Source: Bradyrhizobium sp. SZCCHNS1050 (GTDB lineage Bacteria; Pseudomonadota; Alphaproteobacteria; Rhizobiales; Xanthobacteraceae). From it: a stretch of 64,000 nt of DNA. A program made the position numbers and the translations under genes. Positions within the stretch are counted from its first letter, which is position 1. Every line of letters starts with the position of its first letter. The stretch spans positions 1,116,001-1,180,000 of the forward strand of contig NZ_JAUETR010000002.1 in the NCBI RefSeq assembly GCF_032484785.1. The letters are read 5' to 3'. Shown here piece after piece: positions 53,285 through 62,943 of this stretch. The notes beneath the pieces were generated by a model that did no database searches, was not told where the DNA came from, and was given only the letters and a program-made list of their open reading frames with translations.

Positions 53285-53662
53285 ATGTTTTCGCATGTGA
53301 TGATCGGCACCAACGACCTCGACAAGGCCAAGGCCTTCTACGACAAGCTGCTGGGGACGCTGGGCGTGCGCCCCGCCAGGGTCGACGGCCACCGCATTTT
53401 CTACATCACACCGACCGGCATCTTCTCGGTGTCGAAGCCGATCAACGGCCAGCCCGCGACCCCTGCCAATGGCGGCACCATCGGCTTTGCCTGCAGCTCG
53501 CCCGAACAGGCCGACGCCTGGCATGCGGCGGGGCTCGAAGCCGGCGGCACCACCTGCGAAAACCCGCCTGGTGTTCGTGAAGGTTCGGCCGGCAAGCTGT
53601 ATCTCGCCTACCTGCGCGACCTCGACGGCAACAAGCTCTGCGCGATGCACCGGATGACGTGA
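53285..53662 (+). CDS. VOC-family (glyoxalase/dioxygenase fold) protein
   Basis: 125 residues from ATG 53285, with GGGAGG 10 bases upstream. Two beta-alpha-beta-beta-beta units are recognisable (FSHVMIGTNDLDKAKAFYDKLLGTLG, then GGTIGFACSSPEQADAWHAAGLEAGG and KLYLAYLRDLDGNKLCAMHR). Metal ligands would be the His of SHVMIG, a residue in the middle and the Glu/Asp near the end; the last is not clear (DGNKLC). Substrate unknown. Confidence 0.85.
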   Translation: MFSHVMIGTNDLDKAKAFYDKLLGTLGVRPARVDGHRIFYITPTGIFSVSKPINGQPATPANGGTIGFACSSPEQADAWHAAGLEAGGTTCENPPGVREGSAGKLYLAYLRDLDGNKLCAMHRMT

Positions 53663-53706
53663 TCGATCTCAACCGATTTGTCAGATCAAACCAAGCGATC
53701 AAGTCT

Positions 53707-53789
53707 CGTCATTCCGGGGCGATGCGCAGCATCGAACCCGGAATCTCGAGATTCCGGGTCTGGTGCTTGCTCACCATCCCGGAATGACG
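53707..53789. repeat. REP-like palindrome (type A)
   Basis: CGTCATTCCGGGGCGATGC on the left and CCATCCCGGAATGACG on the right, with AACCCGGAATCTCGAGATTCCGGG at the centre. It lies between the convergent VOC and PotF-like genes. Confidence 0.75.
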
Positions 53790-53796
53790 GGAGTCA

Positions 53797-54903
53797 TCAC
53801 CTGCCCGTCTTCACCTTGGTCCAGAGCCGGTTGATGATCCGCTGCGTCGCCGGCTCACGGGCGGTGATGACGAACAGCTTCTTCAAGGTCGCGTCGTCCG
53901 GATAGATGTTCTTGTCGCCAAGGATCTTCGGGTCGATCAGCTTCTGGCTGGCCAGGTTGCCGTTGGCATAGGACAGGAAGTCCGAGTTCTTGGCGGCGAC
54001 CTCCGGGCGGTAGAGGTAGTTGATCAGCGCATACGCCTCAGCCACGTGCGGGGCGTCGGCGGGAATCGCAAAATTGTCGAAGAACATCTGCGCCCCCTCT
54101 TTCGGGATCGCATAGCCGATCTCGACGCCGTTCTTCGCTTCCTGGGCACGGCTCCTCGCCTGCATGATATCGCCGGACCAACCGACGACGAGGCAGATCT
54201 CGCCGGTGGCGAGCGCGCTCAGATATTCCGACGAATGAAACTTGCGCACCGATGGCGCGACCTTGCCGACCACCTCGGCCGCCTTCTCCAGGTCGGCCTG
54301 CCTGGTCGAGTTCGGGTCGATGCCGAGATAGCTCAGCGCCGCCGGAAAGATGTCGTCGGCGGAATCCAGCATGTGGACTCCGCAATCCTTGAACTTGGCG
54401 AGGTTCTCCGGCTTGAACACCATGTCCCAGCTGTCGATCCGCGCGCCGGGACCCAGGATCTTCTCGACCGCCTTGACGTTGTAGCCGATCCCGGTCGTGC
54501 CCCACATGTAGTTGACGGCGAACTGATTGCCGGGATCGTAGGTGGCGAGACGCTCGGTCACGACAGGCCAGGCATTGGCGAGATTCGGCAGCTTCGACTT
54601 GTCGAGCGGCTGGAAGATTTTTGCCTTGATCTGGCGCTGTAGGAAGTACGCGGTCGGCACCACGACGTCGTAGCCGGATTTGCCGGCGAGCAGCCGCGTC
54701 TCCAGGGTCTCGTTGGCGTCGAACGTGTCGTAGACCACCTTGATGCCGGTCTCCTTGGTGAAGTCGTCAAGGACACCGGGCGCCATGTAGTTCGACCAGT
54801 TGTAGAAGTTGACGACGCGCTCCTCGGCGCGCCCCGCCGGTACGGAAAGCGTCAACGCCGCGACGGCCAGCGCCAGAGCCGAACCCATGCAGCCGCGCGT
54901 CAT
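53797..54903 (-). CDS. Polyamine ABC transporter substrate-binding protein (PotD/PotF family)
   Basis: 368 residues from ATG 54903. A signal peptide (MGSALALAVAALTLSVPAGRA) is followed by the family start VVNFYNWSNYMAPGVLDDFTKETGIKVVYDTFDANETLE. The ligand-pocket Trp/Asp residues typical of the family (YMWGTTGIGYN, VVGWSGDIMQA) are present. It would bind putrescine, spermidine or a related amine in the periplasm. No permease or ATPase genes follow, so it depends on components encoded elsewhere or acts as an orphan binding protein. It is 10 bp downstream of the aminotransferase gene. Confidence 0.9.
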   Translation of the reverse strand: MTRGCMGSALALAVAALTLSVPAGRAEERVVNFYNWSNYMAPGVLDDFTKETGIKVVYDTFDANETLETRLLAGKSGYDVVVPTAYFLQRQIKAKIFQPLDKSKLPNLANAWPVVTERLATYDPGNQFAVNYMWGTTGIGYNVKAVEKILGPGARIDSWDMVFKPENLAKFKDCGVHMLDSADDIFPAALSYLGIDPNSTRQADLEKAAEVVGKVAPSVRKFHSSEYLSALATGEICLVVGWSGDIMQARSRAQEAKNGVEIGYAIPKEGAQMFFDNFAIPADAPHVAEAYALINYLYRPEVAAKNSDFLSYANGNLASQKLIDPKILGDKNIYPDDATLKKLFVITAREPATQRIINRLWTKVKTGR

Positions 54904-54913
54904 CACTTGTCTC

Positions 54914-56077
54914 CTAGCGCCGGTGGATGGCGTCCGACAGACGCTCCAGCGCCGTATCCAGGGTTGCGTCCTTCTTGGCAAAGCAGAACCGCACCACGGA
55001 GGTCACGGCATCCGTCTCGTAGAACGCCGACACCGGGATGGCGGCCACCTTGTAGTCGTGGACGATGCGGCGGCAGAACTGCTCGTCGGTCTCGTTGAGG
55101 CCGAGCGGCGAAAGGTCGACGGTCAGGAAGTAGGTTCCCTGCGCCTTCAGCACGGGAAAGCCCAGGCTTTCGAGACCGGCCGTGAGCCGGTCGCGGCTGC
55201 GCGCGAGCTCGCTGCGCATGTTGACGAAATAGTCGTCCGACTTGCCGAGGCCGTAGGCGACTGCGACCTGCAGGTTCGGCGCGGTCGTGAACGTCAGGAA
55301 TTGATGCACCTTGGCGGCCACGCGCAACAAATGCGGCGCGGCGCAGACGAAGCCGATCTTCCAGCCCGTCAACGAGAAGATCTTGCCTGCCGAGCCGACC
55401 TTGATGGTGCGGTCGCGCATCCCGGGAATCGCGATCAGCGGAATGTGCGCGCGGCCGTCGAACACGACGTGCTCCCACACCTCGTCGCAGATCGCGACCG
55501 CGTCGAACTCCTGGCAGAAGCGTGCCAACAGCTCGAGGTCCTCGCGCGGGTAGACCACCGCGGCCGGGTTGAGCGGGTTGTTGAACAGTACCGCCTTGGT
55601 CTTTGGCGAGAACGCCTGCCGCAGCATCTCCTCCGAGAGCCGCCAATGCGGCGGCTCGAGGCGGACGAGGCGCGGAATGCCGCCGGCCTGGCGGATGATC
55701 GGCAGATAGGAATCATAGACCGGCTGAAAGCAGATCACCTCGTCGCCCGGCTCGACCACCGACAGGATCGCCGACGTCAGCGCTTCGGTGCCGCCGGAGG
55801 TGACCATGACCTCGCTCATCGGATCGAGATCGAGCTTGTGCCAGTGCTTGTAGTGCGCGGCGATGGCCTGGCGCAGCTCCGGCAGGCCCATCATCGACGG
55901 ATACTGATTGTAGCCGTTGAGGACCGCGTCGGCTGCGGCGCGGCGGATATCCTCCGGGCCCGGATCGTCGGGAAAGCCCTGCCCCAGATTGATGGCGTCG
56001 TTGTCGCGCGCGAGCTGCGACATCTGCTCGAAAATGGTGACGGGCAGGTCGGCGAAGACCTTGTTCTGCGAGATCAT
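54914..56077 (-). CDS. PLP-dependent class I/II aminotransferase
   Basis: 387 residues. The PLP-binding Lys is K232 in GSAGKIFSLTGWKIG, with Asp in AICDEVWEH and Asn in FNNPLNPAAVVY. The SLTGWK segment and FPDDPGPEDIRRAAAD fit the kynurenine/methionine (YbdL, KAT-like) branch of fold type I. The amino donor is not clear. It is flanked by a rhodanese gene (9 bp upstream) and a polyamine-binding protein gene (10 bp downstream), all on the minus strand, so a link to sulfur-containing or amine substrates is possible. Confidence 0.9.
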   Translation of the reverse strand: MISQNKVFADLPVTIFEQMSQLARDNDAINLGQGFPDDPGPEDIRRAAADAVLNGYNQYPSMMGLPELRQAIAAHYKHWHKLDLDPMSEVMVTSGGTEALTSAILSVVEPGDEVICFQPVYDSYLPIIRQAGGIPRLVRLEPPHWRLSEEMLRQAFSPKTKAVLFNNPLNPAAVVYPREDLELLARFCQEFDAVAICDEVWEHVVFDGRAHIPLIAIPGMRDRTIKVGSAGKIFSLTGWKIGFVCAAPHLLRVAAKVHQFLTFTTAPNLQVAVAYGLGKSDDYFVNMRSELARSRDRLTAGLESLGFPVLKAQGTYFLTVDLSPLGLNETDEQFCRRIVHDYKVAAIPVSAFYETDAVTSVVRFCFAKKDATLDTALERLSDAIHRR

Positions 56078-56086
56078 GATCGCCTG

Positions 56087-56416
56087 TCAGCCGCCGGTCC
56101 TGGTCGGCAGGCCGGCCGCCTTCCAGCCGAGCATACCGCCCTGGAGATGCTTGTCGTAGGGCAGCCCGGCGGCCTGCGCGGCGAGCGATGCCGTCACCGA
56201 GCGCTTGCCAGAGCGGCAGGCGAACACGACGTCCTTGCCTTGGGGATCCGGGATCAGCTTCGGGTCGAAGCCCGACAGCGGAACGACGACGCCGTCGGGA
56301 TAGGCTTCCGCGGAAACTTCATTCGGCTCGCGCACGTCAACCAGAAGAATTCGCCCTTCCGCGATCCCCTGGGCCACGTCCTGCGGGGTCAAATCGTGCA
56401 CAACAGCCACGCCCAT
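56087..56416 (-). CDS. Single-domain rhodanese
   Basis: 109 residues. The catalytic Cys is C67 in the loop CRSGKRS, typical of small sulfurtransferases such as GlpE/PspE. The N-terminal VHDLTPQDVAQGIAEGRILLVDVREPNE is the usual first segment. It transfers sulfane sulfur from persulfides or thiosulfate to a thiol acceptor. It is the first gene of the rhodanese-aminotransferase-PotF operon. Confidence 0.92.
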   Translation of the reverse strand: MGVAVVHDLTPQDVAQGIAEGRILLVDVREPNEVSAEAYPDGVVVPLSGFDPKLIPDPQGKDVVFACRSGKRSVTASLAAQAAGLPYDKHLQGGMLGWKAAGLPTRTGG

Positions 56417-56524
56417 CCTCCAAGCCTTCAGCGGGGCCGTATCGGCCCTGATCCGGCCGCCAAACTCACCCCAGACGCTGCGAAAATCAAGCGCTTCGGC
56501 ACGCTGACGGGATGGGTCTCGAGC

Positions 56525-58447
56525 TCAGATCGTGACCTGGGTGCCGACCTCCACCACCCGCCCGCTCGGGATCTGGAAATAGTCGGTCGCATCGTTGGCG
56601 GAGCGGCTCATCGAGATGAACAGGTGATCCTGCCAACGCGGCATGCCCGAGTGCGCAGCCGGCTTCAGCGCGCGGCGCGACAGGAAGAACGAGGTCGACA
56701 TGATGTCGAACTGCCAGCCGAGCTTGCGCGCGATCGCCAGGGCGCGCGGCACGTTGGGCGATTCCATGAAGCCGAAGCGCAACGTCACCTTGGAAAACGT
56801 CGGACTGATCTGCTCGAGGCGAACGCGTTCGGACGGCTCGATGCGCGGCGTCGGCGCGGTCTCGATCGTCAGGATCACGTTCTTTTCGTGCAGCACCTTG
56901 TAGTGCTTGAGGCTGTGCATCAGCGCGGTCGGCGCGCTCAAGGGATCGCTGGTCAGGAACACGGCCGTACCGGCCACCCGCTGCGGCGGACGCTTCTCAA
57001 GCATGGTCACGAGATCGGCGAGCGGGAATTCGAGCTTGCGCGACTTGTCGAACAAGAGCCGGCTGCCGCGCCGCCACGTGTACATCAGCGTCATCACGAA
57101 GCCGCCCAGCGCCAGCGGCACCCAGCCGCCTTCGAACACCTTCAGGAGGTTCGCCGCCAGGAAGGTCAGGTCCAGGAACAGGAACGGCGCAATCAGCGCG
57201 GCGGCCGCGAACGGCGACCACCGCCAGACCTTCCAGATCACGACGAAGCCCATCATGGCCGTCACGACCATGGTGCCGGTGACCGAGATGCCGTAGGCCG
57301 AGGCCAGCGCGCTGGACGACTTGAACATCAGCACGAGCAGCATGACCGAGATCAGCAGCAGCTTGTTGATGCGCGGAATGTAGATCTGGCCAGAATGCGC
57401 CTCGGAGGTGTGACGGATCTCGAAGCGCGGCAGCAGGCCGAGCTGGATCGCCTGCCGGGTCAGCGAATAGGCACCGGTGATGACGGCCTGGCTCGCGATG
57501 ACGGTCGCCATGGTGGCGAGCGCGACCATCGGGATCAGCGCCCAATCCGGGAACATCAGGAAGAACGGGTTCTCGATCGCCTTCGCGTCGGCGATCACCA
57601 GCGCCCCCTGCCCCAGATAGTTCAGCGCCAGCGACGGCAGCACGATGAACAGCCAGGCGGTCTGGATCGGCCGCTTGCCGAAATGGCCGAGGTCGGCATA
57701 CAGCGCCTCGGCGCCGGTGACGGCAAGGAACACCGCGCCGAGCGTGATGAAGCCGATGATCCCGTGATGCAGCATGAAGGTCACGGCATGCAGCGGGTTG
57801 ATCGCCCACAGCACCTCCGGATGGTGCAGGATCGGCGGCAACGCCGCGATCCCGATCACCAGGAACCAGATCAGCATGATCGGGCCGAAGAACGCCGCCA
57901 CCTTGGCCGTGCCGCGCACCTGGACCGCGAACAGCATGACCAGGATGATGACCGTGAGCGGCACGACGTAGGGATCGAACGCCGCCGTCACCAGCTTGAT
58001 GCCCTCGATCGCCGACAGGACGGACAGGGCCGGCGTGATCACCGCGTCGCCATAGAACAGCGCGCCGCTGACGATACCGAGCAGAACGATGACGCTGGCG
58101 CCGCGCGTGACCGCACGCTGGGCGAGCGCCATCAGCGCCAGGGTGCCGCCCTCGCCGTGGTTGTCGGCGCGCAGCAGGATCACGACGTATTTGAGGGTCA
58201 CGACGACGATGAGAGCCCACAGGATGAGCGAGATCACCCCCATCACGGCGTGAGGCGCAGCTTCGCCGCTGCTGCTCGCAGCCATGACCGCTTCACGCAA
58301 CGCGTACAGCGGGCTGGTGCCGATGTCGCCATAGACGACACCGATGCTTCCCAGTGTCAGCGCCGCGAAGCTCGCCGTGGAATGGGCGTTGCCATGCCCG
58401 TTGGTCGCCGGCGCTTCCGCGGGCGTAGCTGCGACGTCGACTGTCAT
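56525..58447 (-). CDS. kup: Kup-family potassium uptake protein (copy 1)
   Basis: 640 residues from ATG 58447, with GAGGGGG upstream. The family motif [16 protein letters not shown] is at about 34-49. About 12 membrane spans end near residue 440, and a cytosolic C-terminal domain of about 180 residues follows ([42 protein letters not shown]). It imports K+ with protons. It follows a paralogue directly on the same strand, 151 bp apart. Confidence 0.94.
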   Translation of the reverse strand: MTVDVAATPAEAPATNGHGNAHSTASFAALTLGSIGVVYGDIGTSPLYALREAVMAASSSGEAAPHAVMGVISLILWALIVVVTLKYVVILLRADNHGEGGTLALMALAQRAVTRGASVIVLLGIVSGALFYGDAVITPALSVLSAIEGIKLVTAAFDPYVVPLTVIILVMLFAVQVRGTAKVAAFFGPIMLIWFLVIGIAALPPILHHPEVLWAINPLHAVTFMLHHGIIGFITLGAVFLAVTGAEALYADLGHFGKRPIQTAWLFIVLPSLALNYLGQGALVIADAKAIENPFFLMFPDWALIPMVALATMATVIASQAVITGAYSLTRQAIQLGLLPRFEIRHTSEAHSGQIYIPRINKLLLISVMLLVLMFKSSSALASAYGISVTGTMVVTAMMGFVVIWKVWRWSPFAAAALIAPFLFLDLTFLAANLLKVFEGGWVPLALGGFVMTLMYTWRRGSRLLFDKSRKLEFPLADLVTMLEKRPPQRVAGTAVFLTSDPLSAPTALMHSLKHYKVLHEKNVILTIETAPTPRIEPSERVRLEQISPTFSKVTLRFGFMESPNVPRALAIARKLGWQFDIMSTSFFLSRRALKPAAHSGMPRWQDHLFISMSRSANDATDYFQIPSGRVVEVGTQVTI

Positions 58448-58598
58448 GGGGTAGCCCCCTCGAGGACTCGTTAATGCTTCACTGCACAACGCGGCAGAGC
58501 GCGCGGCTTATAGCGGCAGCGCGTTGCGACGGACCTGTCGGGAATGCGCCTCAGCCATGCATTTAGGCATACACGAGACATCAGGGAAGACCAACCGA

Positions 58599-60497
58599 TC
58601 AAATCGTTACCTGGGTACCCACCTCGACGACCCGGCCCGTGGGAATCTGGAAATAATCCGTGGCGTCGTTGGCCGACCGGCTCAGACCAATGAAGAGATG
58701 GTCCTGCCAGGCCGGCATGCCCGACTGGGACGATGGCTTCAACGAGCGGCGCGAGACGAAGAACGACGTGGACATGATGTCGAACTGCCAGCCGAGCTTG
58801 CGCGCCACCGCGAGCGCGCGCGGCACGTTCGGGGATTCCATGAATCCGAAGCGCAGCCGCACCTTGGAAAACTTCTCGCTGATCTTCTCCATGCGCACGC
58901 GCTCCGAGACATCGACCCGCGGCGTCTGCGCGGTCTCGATGGTCAGGATCACGTTGTGCTCGTGCAGCACCTTGTTGTGCTTGAGATTGTGCAGCAATGC
59001 GGTCGGCACCGAGGTCGGATCGCTCGTGAGAAACACCGCCGTGCCCTTGACGATGTGAGGAGGCCTCTTCTCCAGGCTGGTGATCAGGTCATCCAGCGGA
59101 ACCTCGATCTTGCGCGTCTTGAGCACCAAGATCGCCGAACCACGCCGCCAGGTCCAGATCGTCACGACCATCGCGGCACCGAACAGCAGCGGAACCCAGG
59201 CTCCTTCGAGGAGCTTCAGCAGGTTGGCGCTGAAGAAGGTCATATCGACGATGACGAAGGGAGCGATCACGGCAGCCGCCACGGCCGCACGCAAGTTCCA
59301 CAGCTTCCAGATCACCACGAAGCCCATGATGCCGTCGGCGACCATGGTGGTGGACACTGCGATGCCGTAGGCGGAGGCGAGATTGCTCGAGGTCCGGAAC
59401 AGCAGGACCAGCAGCAGCACGCCGATCAGCAGCAGCCGGTTGACCCGCGGCAGATAGATCTGGCCGGCATGGCTCTCCGACGTATAGCGCACCTCGAAAC
59501 GCGGCAGCAGACCGAGCTGGACCGCCTGGCTGACCAGCGAATATGCGCCCGTGATCACGGCCTGGCTCGCGATGACAGTCGCGGCGGTGGCCAGCACCAC
59601 CAGCGGCAGCAGCAACAGTTCAGGCACCATCCGGTAGAACGAATTCTCGATCGCGGCCGGATCGGACAGCACCAGGGCGCCCTGCCCGAAATAGTTGATC
59701 AGCAGCGCCGGAAGCACGAAGAACAGCCAGGCCGACTGGATCGGCTTGCGGCCGAAATGACCGAGATCTGCATAGAGCGCCTCGCCGCCGGTGACCGCGA
59801 GGAACACCGCGCCCAGGGTGACCAGGCCGATCGTGCCGTGCGAGAGCAGAAACTGCACCGCATAGTAGGGATTGATCGCCGCGAGCACCGAGGGGTCGTC
59901 GCGGATGTGGACCAGCCCCATCACGGCGAGGGCGGTGAACCACGTGACCATGACCGGGCCGAAGGCGGAGGCGACGCGCGCCGTCCCCTTGCTCTGGACC
60001 GCGAACAGCACGACCAGGATGAACACGGTCAGCGGCACGACATAATGCTCGAGCGCAGGCGCGGCGAGCTTGAGGCCTTCGACCGCCGACAACACCGAGA
60101 TCGCCGGCGTGATCATCGAGTCTCCGATGAACATCGAAGCGCCGATCACACCCAGCGACATCAGGAACAGGCTGCGCCGACCCAAAGCCCGCTGTCCGAG
60201 CGCCATCAGCGACAGCGTTCCGCCCTCGCCGTTATTGTCGGCGCGGAGCAGCAGCAGGACGTATTTGGCTGTCACCACGATGAACAGCGACCAGAGGATC
60301 AGCGAGAGCACGCCGAGCACGATGATCCGCGACACCGGGTGCCCCTGAGCAGCGCCGTGCGCGGCCTCGCGAAAGGCGTAGAGGGGCGAGGTGCCGATGT
60401 CTCCGAACACCACGCCGATGCTGCCTAGCGTCAGCCCCCAAAACCCCGACGTGCTCGCGGTGTCCTGTCCTTCGGTCGATGTCGCGCTGGCCGTCAT
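58599..60497 (-). CDS. kup: Kup-family potassium uptake protein (copy 2)
   Basis: 632 residues from ATG 60497; an ATG at 60512 would add five. The same motif [18 protein letters not shown] and the same C-terminal end ([12 protein letters not shown]) as copy 1 are present, with long identical blocks throughout, so this is a tandem duplication that has diverged. The N-termini differ. Both are on the minus strand and could be co-transcribed. Two copies suggest different affinity or regulation. Confidence 0.93.
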   Translation of the reverse strand: MTASATSTEGQDTASTSGFWGLTLGSIGVVFGDIGTSPLYAFREAAHGAAQGHPVSRIIVLGVLSLILWSLFIVVTAKYVLLLLRADNNGEGGTLSLMALGQRALGRRSLFLMSLGVIGASMFIGDSMITPAISVLSAVEGLKLAAPALEHYVVPLTVFILVVLFAVQSKGTARVASAFGPVMVTWFTALAVMGLVHIRDDPSVLAAINPYYAVQFLLSHGTIGLVTLGAVFLAVTGGEALYADLGHFGRKPIQSAWLFFVLPALLINYFGQGALVLSDPAAIENSFYRMVPELLLLPLVVLATAATVIASQAVITGAYSLVSQAVQLGLLPRFEVRYTSESHAGQIYLPRVNRLLLIGVLLLVLLFRTSSNLASAYGIAVSTTMVADGIMGFVVIWKLWNLRAAVAAAVIAPFVIVDMTFFSANLLKLLEGAWVPLLFGAAMVVTIWTWRRGSAILVLKTRKIEVPLDDLITSLEKRPPHIVKGTAVFLTSDPTSVPTALLHNLKHNKVLHEHNVILTIETAQTPRVDVSERVRMEKISEKFSKVRLRFGFMESPNVPRALAVARKLGWQFDIMSTSFFVSRRSLKPSSQSGMPAWQDHLFIGLSRSANDATDYFQIPTGRVVEVGTQVTI

Positions 60498-60664
60498 GTG
60501 CTCGGAACGCATCTTCCCTGTTTGGCCCGGCGCGTGTGAACGTAGACCGTTCGCAGGTCAAGTCTCTACCGTAAGCAGACCTATGTTCCCAGCCCGCAAC
60601 CAAACGGCACGGCTGACACAGATGTCGCATGCCGCATCGCGGCAAGTGCCTTTAGCCCAAGCAT

Positions 60665-60693
60665 CCTGAGGCAGATGTCGGATCTGCCTCAGG
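60665..60693. terminator. Perfect 12-bp hairpin between motB and kup
   Basis: CCTGAGGCAGAT and ATCTGCCTCAGG surround a 5-nt loop. It lies 84 bp downstream of the motB stop on the minus strand and about 170 bp upstream of the second kup start. No T-tract follows in either direction, so it may be a transcript-end protector and not an intrinsic terminator. Confidence 0.5.
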
Positions 60694-60776
60694 CGAATCA
60701 AGTGGCTGCTGATGCTCTTCGTTGCCGTTCGCAGTCGCCCGTGCGGCAATATGATGCGGGAAGCGAAGCGTCCCGG

Positions 60777-61607
60777 CTACGGCTTCAGATCGGGCGGCAA
60801 TGGCGGGTCTTCCCGCATCAAGGTGATCGTCACGCGGCGGTTGGCGGCCAGCGAGGGATCGTCCGGGAACAGTGGCTGGCTATCCGCCTTGCCGGAGACC
60901 GCGTAGATGTGGCTCGCCGGCAACCCTTCCCGCTCCAGGATCTGGCGTACTGCGTTGGCGCGGTCCGCCGACAGGTCGAAACCATCATAATCGCTCCGGG
61001 CGGGAACGAAGCCGGCGGCCGTGTGCCCGGTGATCTGGACCCGAAGCGGTGTCGCCTTGAGCGGTGCGGCCAGCTTCTCGATCAGGCGTCGCGTGCGGTC
61101 GAAGGGCACCTTCGAGCCATCCGCGAACATCGACCGCCCGTCCTGGTCGACGATCTCCAGGTTGAGCCCCTGCTTGGTCTCTTCGAACATGATGTGCTTG
61201 GAGATCTCGGTCATCTCCGGCATGTCCTGCAGCGCCTGACGCAGCGAGGCAGACGCCAGCGCGAACTGGCGATCGATCTTCAGCTTGGCGCCATTGGTAT
61301 GCTGGCGCTCCTCCTGCTCGGGGCTGGGCTCGCGCGCGGTCTCCTCCGGCGAGATGTGGGCGGCGTTCTTGAGCTTCGGCCGGGTCGGCAGGCCGTCGGA
61401 TTCCACGATGCCCGAATAGCGCGACTCGGACTGCACGCCGAAGGCGTCGCGCATCGAGCCTGCGACGACTTTCAGCTTGTTGTTGTCCATGGTCGAGAAC
61501 GCGACCAGCATCACGAAGAAGCTGACCAGAAGTCCCATCAGGTCGGCAAAGGTCACGAACCAGCCGTGACCGCCGCCATGCGCATCGCCCCTCTTCTTCT
61601 TGGCCAT
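60777..61607 (-). CDS. motB: Flagellar motor stator protein MotB
   Basis: 276 residues. The single membrane helix includes the proton-binding aspartate D22 (WFVTFADLMGLLVSFFVMLVAFST). A linker rich in Glu/Pro is followed by the OmpA/MotB peptidoglycan-binding domain (ITGHTAAGFVPA, LSADRANAVRQILEREGLPASHIYAVSGKADSQPLFPD, ANRRVTI). It anchors the stator to the cell wall and conducts ions with MotA. It lies 36 bp after motA. No other flagellar genes are in view, as for the scattered motor loci of Bradyrhizobium. Confidence 0.93.
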   Translation of the reverse strand: MAKKKRGDAHGGGHGWFVTFADLMGLLVSFFVMLVAFSTMDNNKLKVVAGSMRDAFGVQSESRYSGIVESDGLPTRPKLKNAAHISPEETAREPSPEQEERQHTNGAKLKIDRQFALASASLRQALQDMPEMTEISKHIMFEETKQGLNLEIVDQDGRSMFADGSKVPFDRTRRLIEKLAAPLKATPLRVQITGHTAAGFVPARSDYDGFDLSADRANAVRQILEREGLPASHIYAVSGKADSQPLFPDDPSLAANRRVTITLMREDPPLPPDLKP

Positions 61608-61643
61608 TGCCTACCCCACCCCGGATCGCCCCGCCGCAGCCGA

Positions 61644-62417
61644 TCAGGCCGGCACGGGCTCGCCTTCGGCATGGCGATGCTTCTCGGGCAGATAGGCCAG
61701 GAGCATTTCGCGGACCAGGGCGGGGCTCTTGGAGTCGCGGATCATCAGAATTCCGTCGATGATCAGCGTCCGGTTGGTTTCCTCGTCCAGCAGCTTGCCA
61801 TGCAGCTTGTCGGCGATCGGCAGACAGATCAGGTTCGACACCAACGCGCCGTACAGGGTCGCGAGCAGCGCGGTCGCCATGAACGGGCCGAGCTTCGAGG
61901 GATCGGTCATGTTGGCGAACATCTGCACCATGCCGATCAGCGTGCCGACCATGCCGAACGCCGGGGCGCAGTCGCCGATGGCGCGATAGATCTTGCTGCC
62001 TTCGTCCAGGTGCATCAGGAAATTGTCGCGGTCACGCTCGAGATTGTCGCGGATGAATTCGAGGTCGTAGCCGTCGGCCACGTAGCGGATTCCCTTGGCG
62101 AGGAACGGCTCGTCGGTCTCGACCTTTTCCAGGCCGACCGGGCCCTGCTTGCGCGCGATCTCGGCAATGCGGGCGAGCTCGTCGACGAGTTCGCGGGCCG
62201 ACAGGCGGCTCATGGTGAAAGCGTACTTCATTCCAAGCGGAACGCCGTGCAGCATGACGCCCAGCGGGAAGCGAATCATGGTGGCTGCGATCGAACCGCC
62301 GAAGATGATGATTGCGGCGTGCTCGCTGACGAACATCTCGAGATCGCCGCCCAGCAGCATCATCGTCGCGATGACGATCACGCCAGCCACGAGCCCCGCA
62401 CTCGTCATAATATCCAT
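61644..62417 (-). CDS. motA: Flagellar motor stator protein MotA
   Basis: 257 residues with four membrane spans (SAGLVAGVIVIATMMLL; AAIIIFGGSIAATMI; CAPAFGMVGTLIGMVQMF; FMATALLATLYGALVSNLI). The cytoplasmic loop carries charged residues that contact FliG (RDNLERDRDNFLMHL). The conserved prolines are present (CAPAFGMVGT). The protein is of the MotA/PomA/MotP type; whether protons or sodium drive it cannot be told by eye. It is operonic with motB. Confidence 0.93.
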   Translation of the reverse strand: MDIMTSAGLVAGVIVIATMMLLGGDLEMFVSEHAAIIIFGGSIAATMIRFPLGVMLHGVPLGMKYAFTMSRLSARELVDELARIAEIARKQGPVGLEKVETDEPFLAKGIRYVADGYDLEFIRDNLERDRDNFLMHLDEGSKIYRAIGDCAPAFGMVGTLIGMVQMFANMTDPSKLGPFMATALLATLYGALVSNLICLPIADKLHGKLLDEETNRTLIIDGILMIRDSKSPALVREMLLAYLPEKHRHAEGEPVPA

Positions 62418-62580
62418 GAGTCAACTCCACCCGCGTACGCAAACCACGACCCTGCCGGACCGACGCGGTGCTTCTGGACCGCATGTCACGAGACTAGATG
62501 TCCGCCATTAAGGACGAGTTACTGAATTCGGTAGGCATAATGAAAGGTAAACAGCAGCGCCGCAGACCACGCCGACTCGC

Positions 62581-62943
62581 TCAAGCGGCTGAGGATCCGG
62601 ACTTGAGCAGGTTCGCCACGGCGAAGACGGCCGACTGATCGAATGATCGCTGCATCTTGTGGACCATCTCCAGCATCTGCGCCGGCTCCATCGTCGCCGA
62701 TCCCACCTCGAGTTCGCGCGACAGGCGCGACAGCGCCGAGAAACCGAACGTCGCCGACGAGCTCTTGATCGAATGCGCCTCACGCCTCAGTTCGAGGCGA
62801 TCCTCGAACTTGGCCGCAAGCGTGCCGAACTTTCCGGACGTATCGTCGAGGAACGTGCGCAGGACCTCCAGCGCATCCTCTTCGCCGAGCTCGGAGACCA
62901 GGATCTGATAGACGGATTCGTCGAATTGCACCCAGTCGGTCAT
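62581..62943 (-). CDS. HPt histidine phosphotransfer protein
   Basis: 120 residues from ATG 62943, overlapping the TGA of the upstream hybrid kinase as ATGA. The phospho-accepting histidine is H57 in [14 protein letters not shown]. The four-helix bundle is complete. It should relay phosphate between the receiver domain of the adjacent hybrid kinase and a response regulator located elsewhere. It ends 163 bp before motA. Confidence 0.92.
   Translation of the reverse strand: MTDWVQFDESVYQILVSELGEEDALEVLRTFLDDTSGKFGTLAAKFEDRLELRREAHSIKSSSATFGFSALSRLSRELEVGSATMEPAQMLEMVHKMQRSFDQSAVFAVANLLKSGSSAA

Noticed and set aside
54809..58474. Very long open frame (about 1,220 codons) on the plus strand
   Set aside because: It is antisense to the PotF, aminotransferase, rhodanese and first kup genes, all with clear motifs. 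Its product is Arg/His/Asp/Gln-rich without domains, as expected from the mirror frame of GC-rich codons. Similar antisense frames over the second kup, the receptor and the RND genes were dropped for the same reason.
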